From Hofstenia miamia (taxonomy: Eukaryota; Xenacoelomorpha; Acoela): 64,000 nt of DNA. The DNA is taken from positions 2,041,130 through 2,105,129 of the forward strand of contig SCFE01000030.1 of the NCBI GenBank assembly GCA_004352715.1, read 5' to 3'. This document shows, piece after piece, positions 11,301-26,300 of this stretch. Both the position numbers and the translations under genes were made by a program. Below the pieces are notes generated by a model. The model did not search any database. It was given only the letters and a program-made list of their open reading frames with translations, and was not told where the DNA came from. Numbering within the stretch: position 1 is the stretch's first letter; the number at the start of each line of letters is the position of its first letter.

Positions 11301-14300
11301 AATTTGTAGCCACGAAATTGCCATGGATAACAAATAAAGAAAATACAATCACGTCTTTGTGCGTTAGCCTTAATAATTATTATACATTTGCGACGCCAGC
11401 CTTTAACACTGTGGATATTGACCATATAATTACTTTTATCTAGTTCAAAGTTTGAACAAAGTTGACTTGTGATAGAGAGATAGGGCAAATACAGCAATTA
11501 GAGTTCAATGATCGCATTAAGCCTGTATCTTAGTAGGCAAATAGAAAACAATGATATATACACTAATTGTACGTGAAGATATAAATATATAATTATGGAT
11601 TATACCTTGTGCTAATTACGAGCTTGTCCCATTGTGCTCTGAAATTGGACCACTCTGGATGGCTGACCATGTAAAGACCGTCAAACTCAAGATTTCGGGA
11701 GACTTCCTTCTCACGTTGAAAAATCAGTAAAGGAACCTATAGAAATGTTATTAAATATTTACACTTTATAAATGTTACAGTAAGATTATAAAATTAGGAA
11801 TTTCGTAAACTCCTTAAAATTCAGTGAATTTGAGAAATTGATATTTCACCTAAAATGTCTACATGCTTCATGTATTCACTAGAAAAATCCTAATTACTAA
11901 TGAAATTACTAATTTCATAATCTTACTGTAACATATATATATGTATAATTGATGAATTACACAAATTCAAAAAGATTAAAGATTTTCTTTCACTAGCGAC
12001 TAAACTGTGGGTTATTTGCTGTAAGCTAGGAAATAAAATTGTTTGGGACCACTGCTACTTACGATGATACTATAGTATTAAACTTCTTTAATAATGAAAA
12101 ATTCGTTTGAAAAATTTTAACTACTACACTACTACGAAAATTAGTCAATAGACCTAAATTATAATATAAAGCTCACTTTTAATTTGTAGTAAGCTAGAAC
12201 CATTAGGAAAGATATACAGGCGTGAATTGCAGCAAAGGCAATAAGGGTAGGCTCAAGGAACTGCTTGTCTTCATCCACAGTTACAAATTCAATTTTGTCA
12301 TCATCACCAGAAGGACAATCGTCTGAAGAGCATTCAATCGCGGGTTCAACTGACTCCTCGCCCATCTTTTCAGGAGTGTAGTATGAAATCTAATATAAAA
12401 TGACTGTATTTGAAAACATACAATGATTAAAAATGTTTACCTTCAAATTTAATAAAAAAAATTAATGTAGGCCTAATACATTACGAACACAATTTGAAAA
12501 TTTGCTAGCAATAAAGAGCTTCCAAGTAGAAAACATAATTTACAAATTTACAAATAATATTCAACTTTGTTCACATCTCAAAATGTTACTCATATGACAA
12601 TCATACCAAATAAAAATATTTTTCTATCTAAAAAAATTCGCATTTTGTAATCACCAAAAAACGTAAAATATTTTTTTAAGTTTAAAGCATTTGTTATTAC
12701 ATGCAAACATTTAATATTAGAGGCTTTATTGCAAAGATTCATTCAAAACTTGGTAAATCTTTAAAAAAATGTCATTCATTTGGAATCAATGAACATTAAA
12801 TATCAAATTGTGTTCCTTAGTTACGTACAACTTTGGGAAGGTTTAAGAGATAATACTATAATAAAGTATATACATATTAGGTATAATAAACTGTATAAGC
12901 ACATAAATTGAAAGTTTAACACCATTACCCTTGAGAAGAGAAGGATGATGTTAATTATAAAGGCGAAAATGAGTGCAGCATATTTGATCTTGTAAAAATT
13001 TCTCGCTAACAAGCACTAAATAAAATTTAATCCAAAGCTTGTATAAGAAATAAAACCATAAATATCTCCCACGAACTCTTGCTGTTGGCATTTCTTGCAG
13101 AAGTATCGTCTGACTCCATGTCATCGGATACACGCGAGCTGTACGTGAAAGAAACAGATTTCTCACGGTTTTGCAGCCAAGAACTGAAAAGAAATTGCTG
13201 GAACAACAGACGAATAAAATATTGAAATAATTAATATTAACTTTGAATATTTAACATTTAAGGCGCATAAATTATTATTTTTCTAGGAAATTATTTTGTT
13301 GTTTACATCAATGTGGAAATATTTGCACATTTCTTTAAAGATGATAGTGACGGTTTTAAGTAAAATACCATATTTGTACATAGCTCTGTTTGTGGAGTAA
13401 ATGTGCGGTCCCGTTTTTCAAGTCGAACAGTATTTTAAATTTCAATATTTTCACACAACCTATCATAGTCTGACAAATAAACAAAACCACTAATATCTGG
13501 GATGTGGTTTAGGGTGTTATTTTTATCAAGCAACAAATAAATATCTTGTGATTTTCAATAGTTAATGAAAATTCTTTTTGAAAGTCCAAATTAAATGAAG
13601 AATACTGGAATTCTATTTAAAGTGTACTGCAGATACTTACTCGAAAAGTGTATTGACGAATTCGGGTGCTTTTGGATGGGAAAATACCACTTGGCTTTCT
13701 GTAGCAGTCAAGATTTTAGGCTAAAACACATTTAGTGATGTACCGATGGTAGTTCTTAAATTTGACATTTTAACAAAATTACTTAGAAATCATACCTGCG
13801 TTGATTCCTTCTCTGAGTTATGTGAATTACTACGCTTCGCTTCGTTGCCCTCCGTGTCATCGATGACTAAATCAGGCAAGGGAGAGTATTCTACAGGAGT
13901 TGTGGGGGTTAATGTTGCATTTTTTGCTAAAGCGTTCGCTTCTTCAATTATCTTACAGATAGGCTTCCATATAATTCTAAAAAGAACATAATATAAACCT
14001 AAACGTTCCCTTAGTAAAGACGACTTCAAAATCACAAATAGAAAATTTCATAGATGAAAATAATACAAGGTTTTCTGCATTGACAAAGACATATAATGAA
14101 TAAAATCAAAGTTCAATTTCTGTACTGATGTAAACTATTATATAGCACATAGTCAATAACGCCGAATATTGTGTATTATATATAGATCCTAAGACCCTAT
14201 TTTAATAGGACATGCCAAAAGATATCGTTCGGCCCGAGACATTAAGTTTGCATTATTAATTCTTAATTATGAAATTCCCACAATGACTTAATAAATTTGT

Positions 14301-17300
14301 AGCAACGTTTTACATGCAGATAGTAGAATTATATAATATTTTGCTGTTTGCAAGCACGCCTATAAAGCCCATTAAAGTAGTGGAAGCATTCTTTCACATT
14401 TAATCTAAAACAAAGAAATGAGCAATATTACTGGATATTTTGTGTGACGTTACACTCACAAAAAACCCCTACAACATTAGGGAACTCAAATTATGCAAAA
14501 ATATTTTGATGCATGTAGTAGCCAATCAAGGGCACTAATTGTACTGTACGAATTAAATGTGTAGTTTTTGTGACTGTTAAAATGCTAATGTACCGAATAT
14601 TTTCGATTTTGAAATTTCTGCTTGGTATTTATTAACTTTAAAAGAAGAATATAAAATGCAATATTTGCCTTAGCCCAAGTCAGAAGAATATATAGCAACT
14701 GGAAATACCAAAACTACCAATTTGAAAATGGATCTTGGGATGAAAAAGTAGTCAAATATCTTTTGGAAACATTTGATTCATAAGTAGCGGAAGTGATAAT
14801 TTTTTAGAAGTGAAGTGCAATTAGATTCGTCATAACGAGGTATAAATATCGACAAAATAGAATGACAGCAATTATCAAGTTAATGTAATGATTAAACCGT
14901 TTTTAAATTTATCTGATAGGGTTAAATGACACAAAGGCGAACGACCTTCTATCTATACTTAATAATAAAAAGTTATCATTCCAAATAATGAATATGCGTA
15001 AAATTCTATTTATTCAAATATTTCAGTAAATGTTCGGATGTAGTTTTCAACATCAAAATCGCTTATAATTCTAATCTTAGGAGAATCCAATTTATCATCA
15101 AACCAGTCGACCAAACATACACCACGACACCGACCTTCGGTTTCAATATAAACAGCATGCTCGGTAAATGACATGATCAAGTTGGGAAACAAAAACACAG
15201 CAATTGCAAGATTATCGCAAATGTTTAAAGGGAGTTTTTGAAAAAAAATGCTGGAATATAGACAGTCATTCAAATGAAATAATTTGGAAATGAATTTAGA
15301 TTGAGAAGTAGGTTTTTTAAACGATTCAAGGTAATTTTCAGCTGGAATCATACACTTTTGACAAATGTCATACGGTATAAGTGTTACGGGACATTGAAAT
15401 TCAGATAAAACAATAGAAGCCGCTTCAGCGTCACTCAAAACGTTGAATTCTGTGCCAAGTATAAACTTTTGGCCCTTTGAATATATAATACCTCCAAGAA
15501 ATATAACATGTTTTAAATTGCAAGAAAAATTCTCATCTAGACGATGTGCTAAAGCGGCATTAGTTGCCGGACCAATTAGAATCAGCGTGATTTCTCCTGG
15601 AGACTCTTTGGCGAACCTGAGCAAAGCATTTACTGCATGAAGATCTTGAACTTCAGTTTCAATGGCATTAATATCAAAACCACATAAACGTCTTGAACCA
15701 TGAATTTTAGACCGACATTATCATTACAACCATTTTTGTACATTGATGTATGACACCCCTTGTAAATTTTCGGTTTCTTGATGTTTCGCGAAACACTTAT
15801 AGCATTAATCACATTCAAGCAAACATTATATATGTCAGTTGCTCCAAAGACAAGAGTGACTGCCAGAACTTCAGTGTAGTGACAAGCATACAGCAATGCA
15901 ATCATATCATCAATTCCTCCATCTGTATCAATGATGACTTTATTACTACTAGTAATTGACATTGAAGAACTAAGAAATTTCCAAACTTTAAGATTTAAGC
16001 AAAATTGAGCAGCCAAAATGATAAAAAGACATCACCATGTATTTAACAATGAATTTTATCAGACGATTTGTATAAAATGCTTGTAGCTGTAACGAATAGT
16101 AAACATTGAGAATTGAATGGCATTGACTTAGTCAACTACAAAAATAGACTCAGAGTTTGATGACTTCATAAGATAAAAGCAAAATTCATTTCTAGCTATA
16201 AACTAGTCAATGTAAATATATTACGTGTAAGCAGAAAATTATATTTCCCTTCCAATTTTTGAATCGCTAAAAATGATTTTTTAGGGGTTTGTTAAAGAAT
16301 TTTTCCTTCATGAATCATAGTATGCGACATGTAACAAACATTAGCTTGTGTAGAAAGTGTATATCTTCTCAATTCGCAAATATAAAATCATATTACATTA
16401 CAAAATGTGTATCAAATCTTTGATTGAATATATTATTTATTTTCGAATAATCCTTCCAATACGTTTATAAATGCTTAAAAATAATTCCTAAAAATCAATT
16501 CTGCGTATAAAACTTACACACCCACTTGACGCTGTTTGTCACATTACAAATGACATGCAATTATGCAAAATACTTACATGGAAAAGATAGTCCAGAAGAA
16601 TTTGAAAGGCCATTTAATAAAGATTGTGAATGGCATGGTGAACAAGATAAAGAATAGCATTCGGAAAAGCAATTTGCAAAGCTTGAGGGGTGAAAACAAT
16701 ATCATCCAGAACAAACCAAACAGCGACTTCAAACGACTAAGTAAGGGCCTAAAATAATTTGTTAAAAGGATTGTATACTGTAAATTTTTTTAACACCTAA
16801 TACATAAATATTTAAATTTGATTTCGTTAGACCCAAGAATTACGTGTTTTTAACTTTTTATAATTCTTAAAAGGTATTCAAAACAATAAACTACAGCGAA
16901 AATGAGAAAATGGAGAAGCTAGATGTTGAATAAACTATTACAATGAAAATTGAAACTTTGAATGAGGTTGGACATAAAGATGACCTCTAACTGGAAGCTT
17001 CCAACTATCTAGACATTTCTGATACAAAAACTGATTATATCATCAGTATTTGATCAGTGAACATTAAAGTCTATTAACTAATAGTGGAAAAATATGCATA
17101 AAAAATGAAATCATCACAAACTTAATACATATATACATGATACGAAATCTTTATCTTGGTTTCTAAAATCTACAAAAATGTATTAATTAACAATTAAAAA
17201 ACCCATGAGCAAAGATGACATTTTTTGTCACACTTAGAGATTTGTGCCTGAAATGTTAGTTTTAAATTTTTTTCAGACATATTTTACAGTGACTTCAAGG

Positions 17301-20300
17301 ATATTGCTCTCACCTTTTCTTTGTATTTCTAAATATATAAAGGGCCTTTTAAAGATGTTTTGAGATCAGCATGGCATTGAAATGCTCATGCCTGAACATA
17401 AACACTCCGGAAAGTCTGTTATTCTCATCTTTAATTTGATGATTGTTAAAATTTCCACTAATAGTATAGTATGATTTAATTGAAAATTAGCTTCATATTC
17501 AAGTCATTTTAAAAATAAGGCTAGTGTATAAATACGAACTCGCTAGGCTCTTCATCATCACTGGCACTAAGTGAACGCGTATGCTGCATTTCGTAAATAG
17601 AATCTTCTGAGAAGTTGACAAATGTATCAAGCTTCTCAGTATCGGCTTCACCAACCACACCACTGAACAGAAATTCACGCTTAGACTCCTAAAGTACATT
17701 TGAATTTCCAAAATTTGTATAACATAGCACCAACCTTAATGGCTTCTGCTTCCCACGAAGACTTGTTCTCTTTACTGATTTCAAAGTACACACGCTCAAT
17801 GCGTTTACTGCTACCTAAAATTTCAATACGTCCCAGTTGCTCTTCAAAAAGCTCGGTTAATGCTTGCGCAGATTCGACTAGTTTCTCTAAACGGGGATCT
17901 TGTGTGGTGTGCTCTAAATATACAATTTACAGGATTTTTATTCCATTGCTAATTTTAATATTGTCCGTCGAATTTTAAACCTCTACATAATAAATTGCAA
18001 AAACTAATTTGTTATTGAGGTACCAATATCTTAAATATTAAGCAATAAATACAGTAGCATTGAACGGCACCAAAATTTTATTGACCAGTGCTATCACATA
18101 GCAGTCCCATGAAACGTTTTGATCTCATGGTTGCATGCCCTAATTTCTATTTTGACCAAGATTGGCAAAAATGAGGAGTAAATTTCTAGAATCTGTAATC
18201 TCAGTAAATCCCATGGTACTGGGTAATTCTTCAGAATTAAAAGGCGGGAATTATCAGTTAAACAATGTCAATAAATGATTTAGATAAATTTCAATTATAA
18301 TTGAACCTAAAAATCTTTTATCTTGTAAATTGAACTTGCAGCCGTTATTTGGTGAATTATATTCAATATATCTCCATTATAAACATTCTTTCATCTTAAC
18401 GAGCATTAAAAAACGACAATTGGACGTTTCCAGATAATCAAGAAATTACTGCGTTTCACTTCTTTAAATAAATTTAATAAATAATATAGTGATTAAAATT
18501 TGAGAACTATTGGACACTAAATTGGAAAACAAACCAGAAAGATTAGTCAATAGAAGTGCCACATTAAAGCCGATTTCGCTAGCGGGTTCGGTGAATCTTT
18601 GAGTAAATTCTTTTGCAGAGATTTTTCCATCGGCATTTTTATCAGCGCATTCTAATAAAAAGGTGATTTCATTGTCAGAGTAAACCTTCTGCTGCTCGAG
18701 AACAAATCTGAATTCTGATTCTTGGATAATTCCATCTCCATTAAGATCATATTCCTAAACATCATTAATAATCATATATCTATACATCAATTATATGATG
18801 ACTTGTTAATTAGTAGGTTTGAGTCTCTTTACAATTCTTAATCAGACCTCAACTGATTTGGCAATAGGCGAACTTTAACCTGATTTTAACGTGCTTTACA
18901 CTTTTCCAAAAACATTTTCAAAAACATTTTCATTTCAGTATAAACTCCTAGCTAATGTTGAACTCACATACGAGTCAAAAGTTTAACCTAATACATAAAA
19001 ACCCATCTCTTAATATTAATGTGTTAAGATGATGTATTCTAAACTGGCGCAGCACTTTTAAATACTATACTTCACAAATAAAAAATGTTTCAAACTATTT
19101 AACATCTTGACAAATAGGGACGTACTAAAAATTTAACAGAAACGTACATTCCAGGCTTTGAAAATATCAACTCCATAATTTTTTCTTACCAAATACATAA
19201 TATTGCGAGAGTAAGAATTTTTTGTTGTATCACCTCAACACAGGATTCGTCAACTCTATGTCACGTTGTATGTCATCGCTCTTGGTGCATACTCTATCTT
19301 ATCGAAAGCATAAAAATATCACCTTACTTTAATGCCAAAAATTACTGGATTTGCTGAACACATAAATGCAAATTGAATAATTTTTGTAGAGATGGGATGT
19401 TGAATTTCTTAATATTTATTAGATAAGAACGAGAATCAATAAATTTGGTCATTGTTTTCGGAATAATAATCACACATATCGACTTTGGTTTACCTTAAAT
19501 GCATCCCCATCTACAATATCGTTAAGTTTTAAGAACATAGTGAAAAACTGAAGAACATTTTCCACGTTCTGTGACGACTGAACAAGTGTGTCAACCATTT
19601 GCTGACCAATCTTTCCATTCAACACGTTTCCTTCTAACATGGAGAGCATGAGTGTTATCATTTCCTTTTGTAGGTCCAGCAATTCACGCAAAAACTCCAT
19701 TTGCGTCGGATCCTAAACAATTTGAAATCGCATGATGGTTGATAATTAATTAAAATAGGCAGTTGATAAAATAATGTGACAATGCTTCTAAACTACTCTT
19801 AAAACATGCCTTTGCTAAATTACGAAGAAAATAAATTATTGAACTATCGAAATTGGTAGTTTGCTAGGAAAAATTATTACAAAGATTTAAACAATGTAGA
19901 CAGGAAAACATACATTGCTATTAGTAAAAATAAACAAATGATTTAGAATAACATCTCAACATATATCACTGTCTAAATATAATAATGTATATGAATCGAT
20001 TAAAAAATATGGCTAACGGTATATTCAAGGCGTTTATTATATACGCTGATAACGGCTATATTTTTCACAACGTTTATTGCTGTTAATTGACTTACTTCAA
20101 TCAGTTATTTTGAATTTCTTTACTATTCCTTTAATTTATTATTTTTTGCTAGCGTTCGTTAGCAGCAAACAATTTCTTCGATTATATATGTGAGTATCTG
20201 CAACAAACTGTACAATCTTTTTACAAAATATTCAGTTTCACAATCACAACTTCAAAAAATATAAAACATTTAAGTAAATTGAATATTTGTATGTAGTTAT

Positions 20301-23300
20301 TGAGAATCAATCAAATAGTTATTTTACCCTTTCTTGGCAATTGGTTAAATTTGCCTCGGTTTTATTGTTTGCAAAACAATTACATGTTTTAGTCATTTTT
20401 CTGTCCCAATCCGAATTTATGTCAAAAAATTACTGCAATAATTGTATATGAAATTTTCAATGGAGTTTTAGTGACCTAAACGAAAATTTAAATTAGAAGC
20501 TTTTCAAATTCATGATTGATACGAAAATTATATAAGAGTGAGCAAAACATACGTTAAACAAAGTTAAATAATTCTCTAAAAAATCTACATTTTTAAGTTT
20601 TAAAGCCCCTGTGATTTATACTGATGAAATCAAGTATTACTAATGAAAGTTATATGGAAATGTAATTAAAAAGAAGTTCTACATCAGAAAAAAAACCGGT
20701 ATGCAATGTCTGAAATCATACATCATAAATGAAAGTAGAAATTTCAAATGAAAGTTTGATTTACAGAAATTGCAGTTTATAAAATGAAATTGAAGAAAAT
20801 GCTAGTGTGAGTCAACCTGTGAAAGCTTTTCTTGCAAATTAGAGAATACATGTAAGAAACCAGCAACGGCATCCCAAAGCCGACTAAGCGCAAGTGCCAA
20901 TTGATTTCCAACGCAGGGGCCCTAAATACTGGATATTACAAAGGAAAACTAACATTAATGAAGGCAAATGATACAACAAATACAAAATAGGCTCATTATC
21001 AGACTTAAATTTATGTATGTACTACCAACTAACAAATGCATACTTTCAAAATAATATTTACATGATTAATTTTCTCAGGCTTCCACCGATTTATATAGCT
21101 CAAGTAAAAAAAGGCGACATTATAAACACATTTTTGCTAACAAACAAAAGACAAATAGAGGTTTATAAAATATCTTTGAAAATATGATTGTCTCAGCTTG
21201 TAACCTGGTGAAAAAGTTATTTGACAAGTTTGCCATGCATGACACGCAGATACACGTCTTGAAACTGAATCCATTAAACGGATTCAAACTTCTTGAGCTA
21301 TTTGGTGTTGGGATTCGAGAATGTAACTCTTTAATTCTTCAGGTTTGTGGGATTTTTTCTCGACAAAATCCTTTAGAATCTGCCACACGTTCTCTATGGA
21401 TACTAGATCTGGCGAATTCTGTGACCATAGGATAACTTCAATATTATAATTGGTAAAAAATTCTTTGTCGATTTTGAGGTATGAAGGGTTGCTCCATATT
21501 GTTCTAAGATCCATGAATTGAAACATAAGCAGGTTGCGTATGGTACAAATTTAGCAATATTTTTAACTATTAATTGTACCAGTGTGAAAACCAATAATAG
21601 TTAAATTTTGAAAAGTGGCCACTACTTTTGACCTGAGCTATATAAAGGTGAACTTATTTACAATGATAATTAGGGTACGTCATTAATATCATTTGTTTAA
21701 CCTGATTAAATAGTAATTTAAAAAATGCGCAATATTTCTGACACAATCAAAGCATAAGCATTGCGTTTAGAGGGCTTTTATTTAATGGCATTGAGAATTT
21801 AAAAACATATGATAGTCCTTGCACATGTAGTTAATATTGTACAAATCAATAGCTCCCATCATCTCCATCATTTGTATGATCTCATTAGTAATTTTCAAAA
21901 AAACAAAAATTTACAATATATTTTAAGCAATTGATTTTCTTGAAGTGATAAGATATTTACCTGAATCATTTCTGTGAGAGATGCGAATACTTGTTTACCA
22001 ACTTGAATAGCGCGAAGGAACGCTTCTCTTCCACGCGCATCAATAGTATCAGAACTTGAATAATGCCAGAAGAAATCAGACATAGACTCTTGCAAACGCA
22101 CCAAATAATCGACACTAGCGGTTACGATATTGATGCTAGTAATTGCTCCCACCTAGACAATAAACAAAAATAATAAATTAACAGTTATTCTTGAATTAAT
22201 CACCTGTACACGAAGGTAATTTTGCCAATCGTTGTTATGACCCTCACATAGCAATTGAATAAACCTGAAAAGAGCCTCTGTAAATGATGCGTCGGGCATC
22301 ACTCTATCTCCTTCAAGAATAGCACCCATATCTTCTGCTTTATTACTACGTTCAAATGAATCCAAATTAAGTACAGTGCAAGAGTCCATTAATCCAGCCA
22401 CGCTCTTGAAAAAGGCGCCATCACGTTTTTCTTGAAGATAGTTCAACATACTCTAAAATCCAGAGCATAATGTTTATTGAACAGAACAGTTAAAAAATTT
22501 TTTTCATTAAGTTAGGAAAGACCATTGCATTTTTATAGGTTTCCTCTCCTCACAATAATGGTTATTTTAAAATTTGCTCAAACCACTTGTAGTGAAAGAT
22601 TTTAACAATGTAAAGTAAAATTAAATCTAAAAAATAATAGAAAAGTATTGATAATCCAGTCAATGAAATAATGCTGTGGTGTGGTCTTAGTATTAAGCAA
22701 AGAATGCCACATAGAGTTATAGGCTAAGATGGTGCGCGAGTCTGCGTATAACTAATCGGTTTATTACAGAACATCAAAGTAAAACGTCTTACAGTTTGAA
22801 CCGAAACGTTGCCACCACTGAGAATAGCAATTCCCAATTGCAGTGTCGTTTCAATGGAATCGTTTTGGTCACCAGCACATTTGCTGATCATTAAAAGAAC
22901 CATCTCAGCGCAGCCTCTGTTGGCCAAACGTGTTTGTTCAGCGATCAGCTGTTGCTTAGCCATTTCTTGTTCCTAAAAACATATACTTCTAATATGGTTT
23001 ACACTATTGACTTAACAAAAATGGACCTGTCGCAAAAATTTTGTTTGTTTGAGTAGTCGTTCAGAAAAAAACATCAGGAACACAGGACATGATCAAATGC
23101 TTCTCCGTCAGGCTTTTCACACTGATAATTTGTAAAAAAATTAAAAATGAAAAATAAATGTGGCAAAATTAATCCTTTATATTTTTACAGTGTTTCTGAA
23201 ATAAAATTTGTTACTCAGCTTGATCAAGACTATTGCCCCGTCAAAAATCCTAGAGATGTCCCTATTCAGATATATGTACTTTTATGATGTGGATAATCAA

Positions 23301-26300
23301 TTGTCATTTGGAAATTATATTTTTAGATGATGCAAGGATGAACGATTGCTTTAGAGTTAAACAAAGAAGTATGCAAAACAAATTATACAGCAAAATTAAA
23401 TAACTACTTATAGAAAAAGAGTTTTTTAGCAACTCGGACTATTATTAGAAACAATATAATAAATAACATTATGTAAATATGTTTACAATAATAAACGAAA
23501 ATAACATTTAAAAATTAACCTCAAAACTAGGTTCACCACCACCCTCTTCCTCTTCATCATCTCCTCCACACGAACAAGAGGAGGCCATAATGGAGGCATA
23601 GGCATTGTACAAATCAGTATCAATACCCTTTGAACTGCCAGATGCTCTAAAATATTAAAGTTAACCTTAATCTCCTTGCAAAACTAATGAAATACTCATC
23701 AACGACTTGCGCTGCACGCTTGATAGCTGCCACTATCTGTGTTAAAGGATCACTTTCAGCGTCATCTTCATTCTAAAAATGGCGATTAAATGGCTTAATA
23801 TAATTTATGTTACCGTCAATAGTGTTATAATTGAAGGATTGATCTTCGATTCAGAGTCCAACCATTTCTCATAGAATGCCTTAATAAAGTAGTTGATAGC
23901 CTTAAATCTCGGGAGATTGTAAAGAGGTATCATTTTGAAGCATTCCATGACCGCTCTCTTGCGTGCTTTGGAAATCGGTTTTGTCACTGTTTTTTCTGTA
24001 TTCTGCGGAGGATGGTCGACCTTGAAACAATATTTAATAAAGTAGCACAATAGCAAAGAAATATCAACATATATTATAATCGATTAAATAACTATTGATA
24101 CCATTATAAAATATATGTGATTTATCGTCGTTGACTTTTTCATCACAGTTATCAAACGGTTTAATCGATGTTCAACTGCAATTAAAATATTTCTCCAAAA
24201 ATAATTTTTTTAAATCAAACTCTTGTGCATTATAAGAACACTAACGTAGAGGTGGAATTGGGCAGATTTTATTGGCCTAATCCCCGTTGCCATTTCTAAG
24301 TATCAATACTTCGGCCCAAGCACTACACGGTGAATTTCATTAGATAATTTGCATAATACGCTAATTAAAATGTGCACATCCACAGTGTTTATTCAATTGT
24401 GTTGTAGTTGCGTTAAGCCTTACTTAACAAACGTGCCATATATGCAGGCACCTACATATATGTCACATTTCATAAGGCATAAGACCTTCCTATTTAGCTT
24501 TATAAGCATTGACACAACTAATGAAGCGATTCGTGTCAAAATACTAGATGTCTGGACATAGGCAGAGGTGGTCTCTGGTAGCAACTACCCCTTTTCTTAA
24601 TTGGAGAAAATATCAATTACTGAAATTCTTTGCCTACATGTACGTAGTGGTGTGCGGATAGGGCACTGTTGTTTCAATATTTCATTATCTGATAAGGTAA
24701 AAAGTTTCGGGTGTCGGGGTAATTGTGAGAAATTATCTCGACAGAGCTCTACTCGCACATCACTAATGTGCACACAAACTACATCAATACTTGCAAAAAA
24801 CTCGGACGAGTACATTACTGGTTATATGATGTTTACTTACATAATGTAGTTTTTTAAGAACATCTGATATATCGAAAATAGCTTCAGCATTATAGCTCCC
24901 GAGGATATTCACACCATCAGGCTCTTTAAGTAACTGTTGCACTTCGGCTTTTATGGATTTTAAAACTTCTTCATTCGACTCTTTCTAAAAAATGTAATCA
25001 TAAAATGATACTTAAGCAACTAAGCATAATTCGGGTCAAAATTTAAATATTATCATTCATAATTGGGCACACATATTTATCGCAATTTTTTAATATGCAC
25101 AAAAAAGCTTACACGGATTAGACTTTGTTTAGATTTCTGAATAATTTCTTGCAAAGCTGAATCCAAACGACTCATGCCAACTGGCACCATCCGCTTGCAA
25201 GATACTGTCACCAGACTCATTGAAGGTGTAAACAAGTCACACTTTTTCTGTCTTACTAAAATTCAAAACATAAAAAAATGAGAGCAAGAAAATATTAAAA
25301 TTCAATTTACCTGCGTGTTCTTCCAAATCAGTAGATAAAGGCTCAGGGTTATGAGAAGAAATCATGTCACTGTTTTCAGTAGTAAGATAACGTAAAGTGT
25401 CAATTTTATTTCCGAGAACGTAATTTGTTTCCTCTCGACGGAAAGTCTAAATATAAACTTGTTAGACCCGAGTTAACACCAATAAGTAATGGCCACTTGA
25501 TAGCAAATCGAAACAAAAATTTTAATACAATTCATTATATTAAAATCGAGTTATATTTTTTAATACTAGTGTGTGAAAGCATTGTCAATAGCTCAGAACA
25601 ACTATTTTAGTTCCATGTTTTACTAAAAGTAAAAGAAATAATATTGGTTTTCTAATCAATACAAATTTCACAAATATTACGAGTGTTTCCACTAAATGAG
25701 TTTTGTGGCCATTTTATATATGTATATGTTTATTGACCAAATATACTGTAAAATAAGTACAGTCATTCTATAATTTTCAAATATTCAAACACAATACGAG
25801 GAATATTTTCATCTCACTTTGAGAATTTTCGTTGAATAGCTGCGTTGGGTGAGCTCTCAAAACTTATTTTTGAGTTTGGTTTGCATTTGGCAAAACTGTT
25901 TGAGTTTGGTTGACTTGCAGCACGGGCTTCAATACAGTATATACAATTCATAGAAAATATTACACATGAACTGTATAATGGAATTTTATAAACCCTTTTC
26001 AAGAGTAAGACATGTTTATTTGAATTATATTGCATTTAAATATTATTTTTAAGGATTATCAATTTTACATTTTGCATCATTGAATATTAACAATTGAATT
26101 ATAGAACTGAGAAGCTGAGCAATAAACCTGTGATTTTGACCAACAGTTGAATATTTCACATGTAGATGAAAATAGGAGGAAGGCGTAGTCATCCAATGAT
26201 TCCATCCAAATTGATCGATGCATGTCAATGAATGAAAGTACGAGAGGTAAGAATGCATATAGATCTCTGATCACGATATTCATGTCCTAAAAAGGCTAAG

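Noticed and set aside
25814-26035. Minus-strand frame ([20 protein letters not shown]) considered as a RyR exon
   Set aside because: The RyR exons on both sides (26,128 and 25,446) already connect in phase; the frame comes from an internal imperfect repeat of GAGTTTGGTT.
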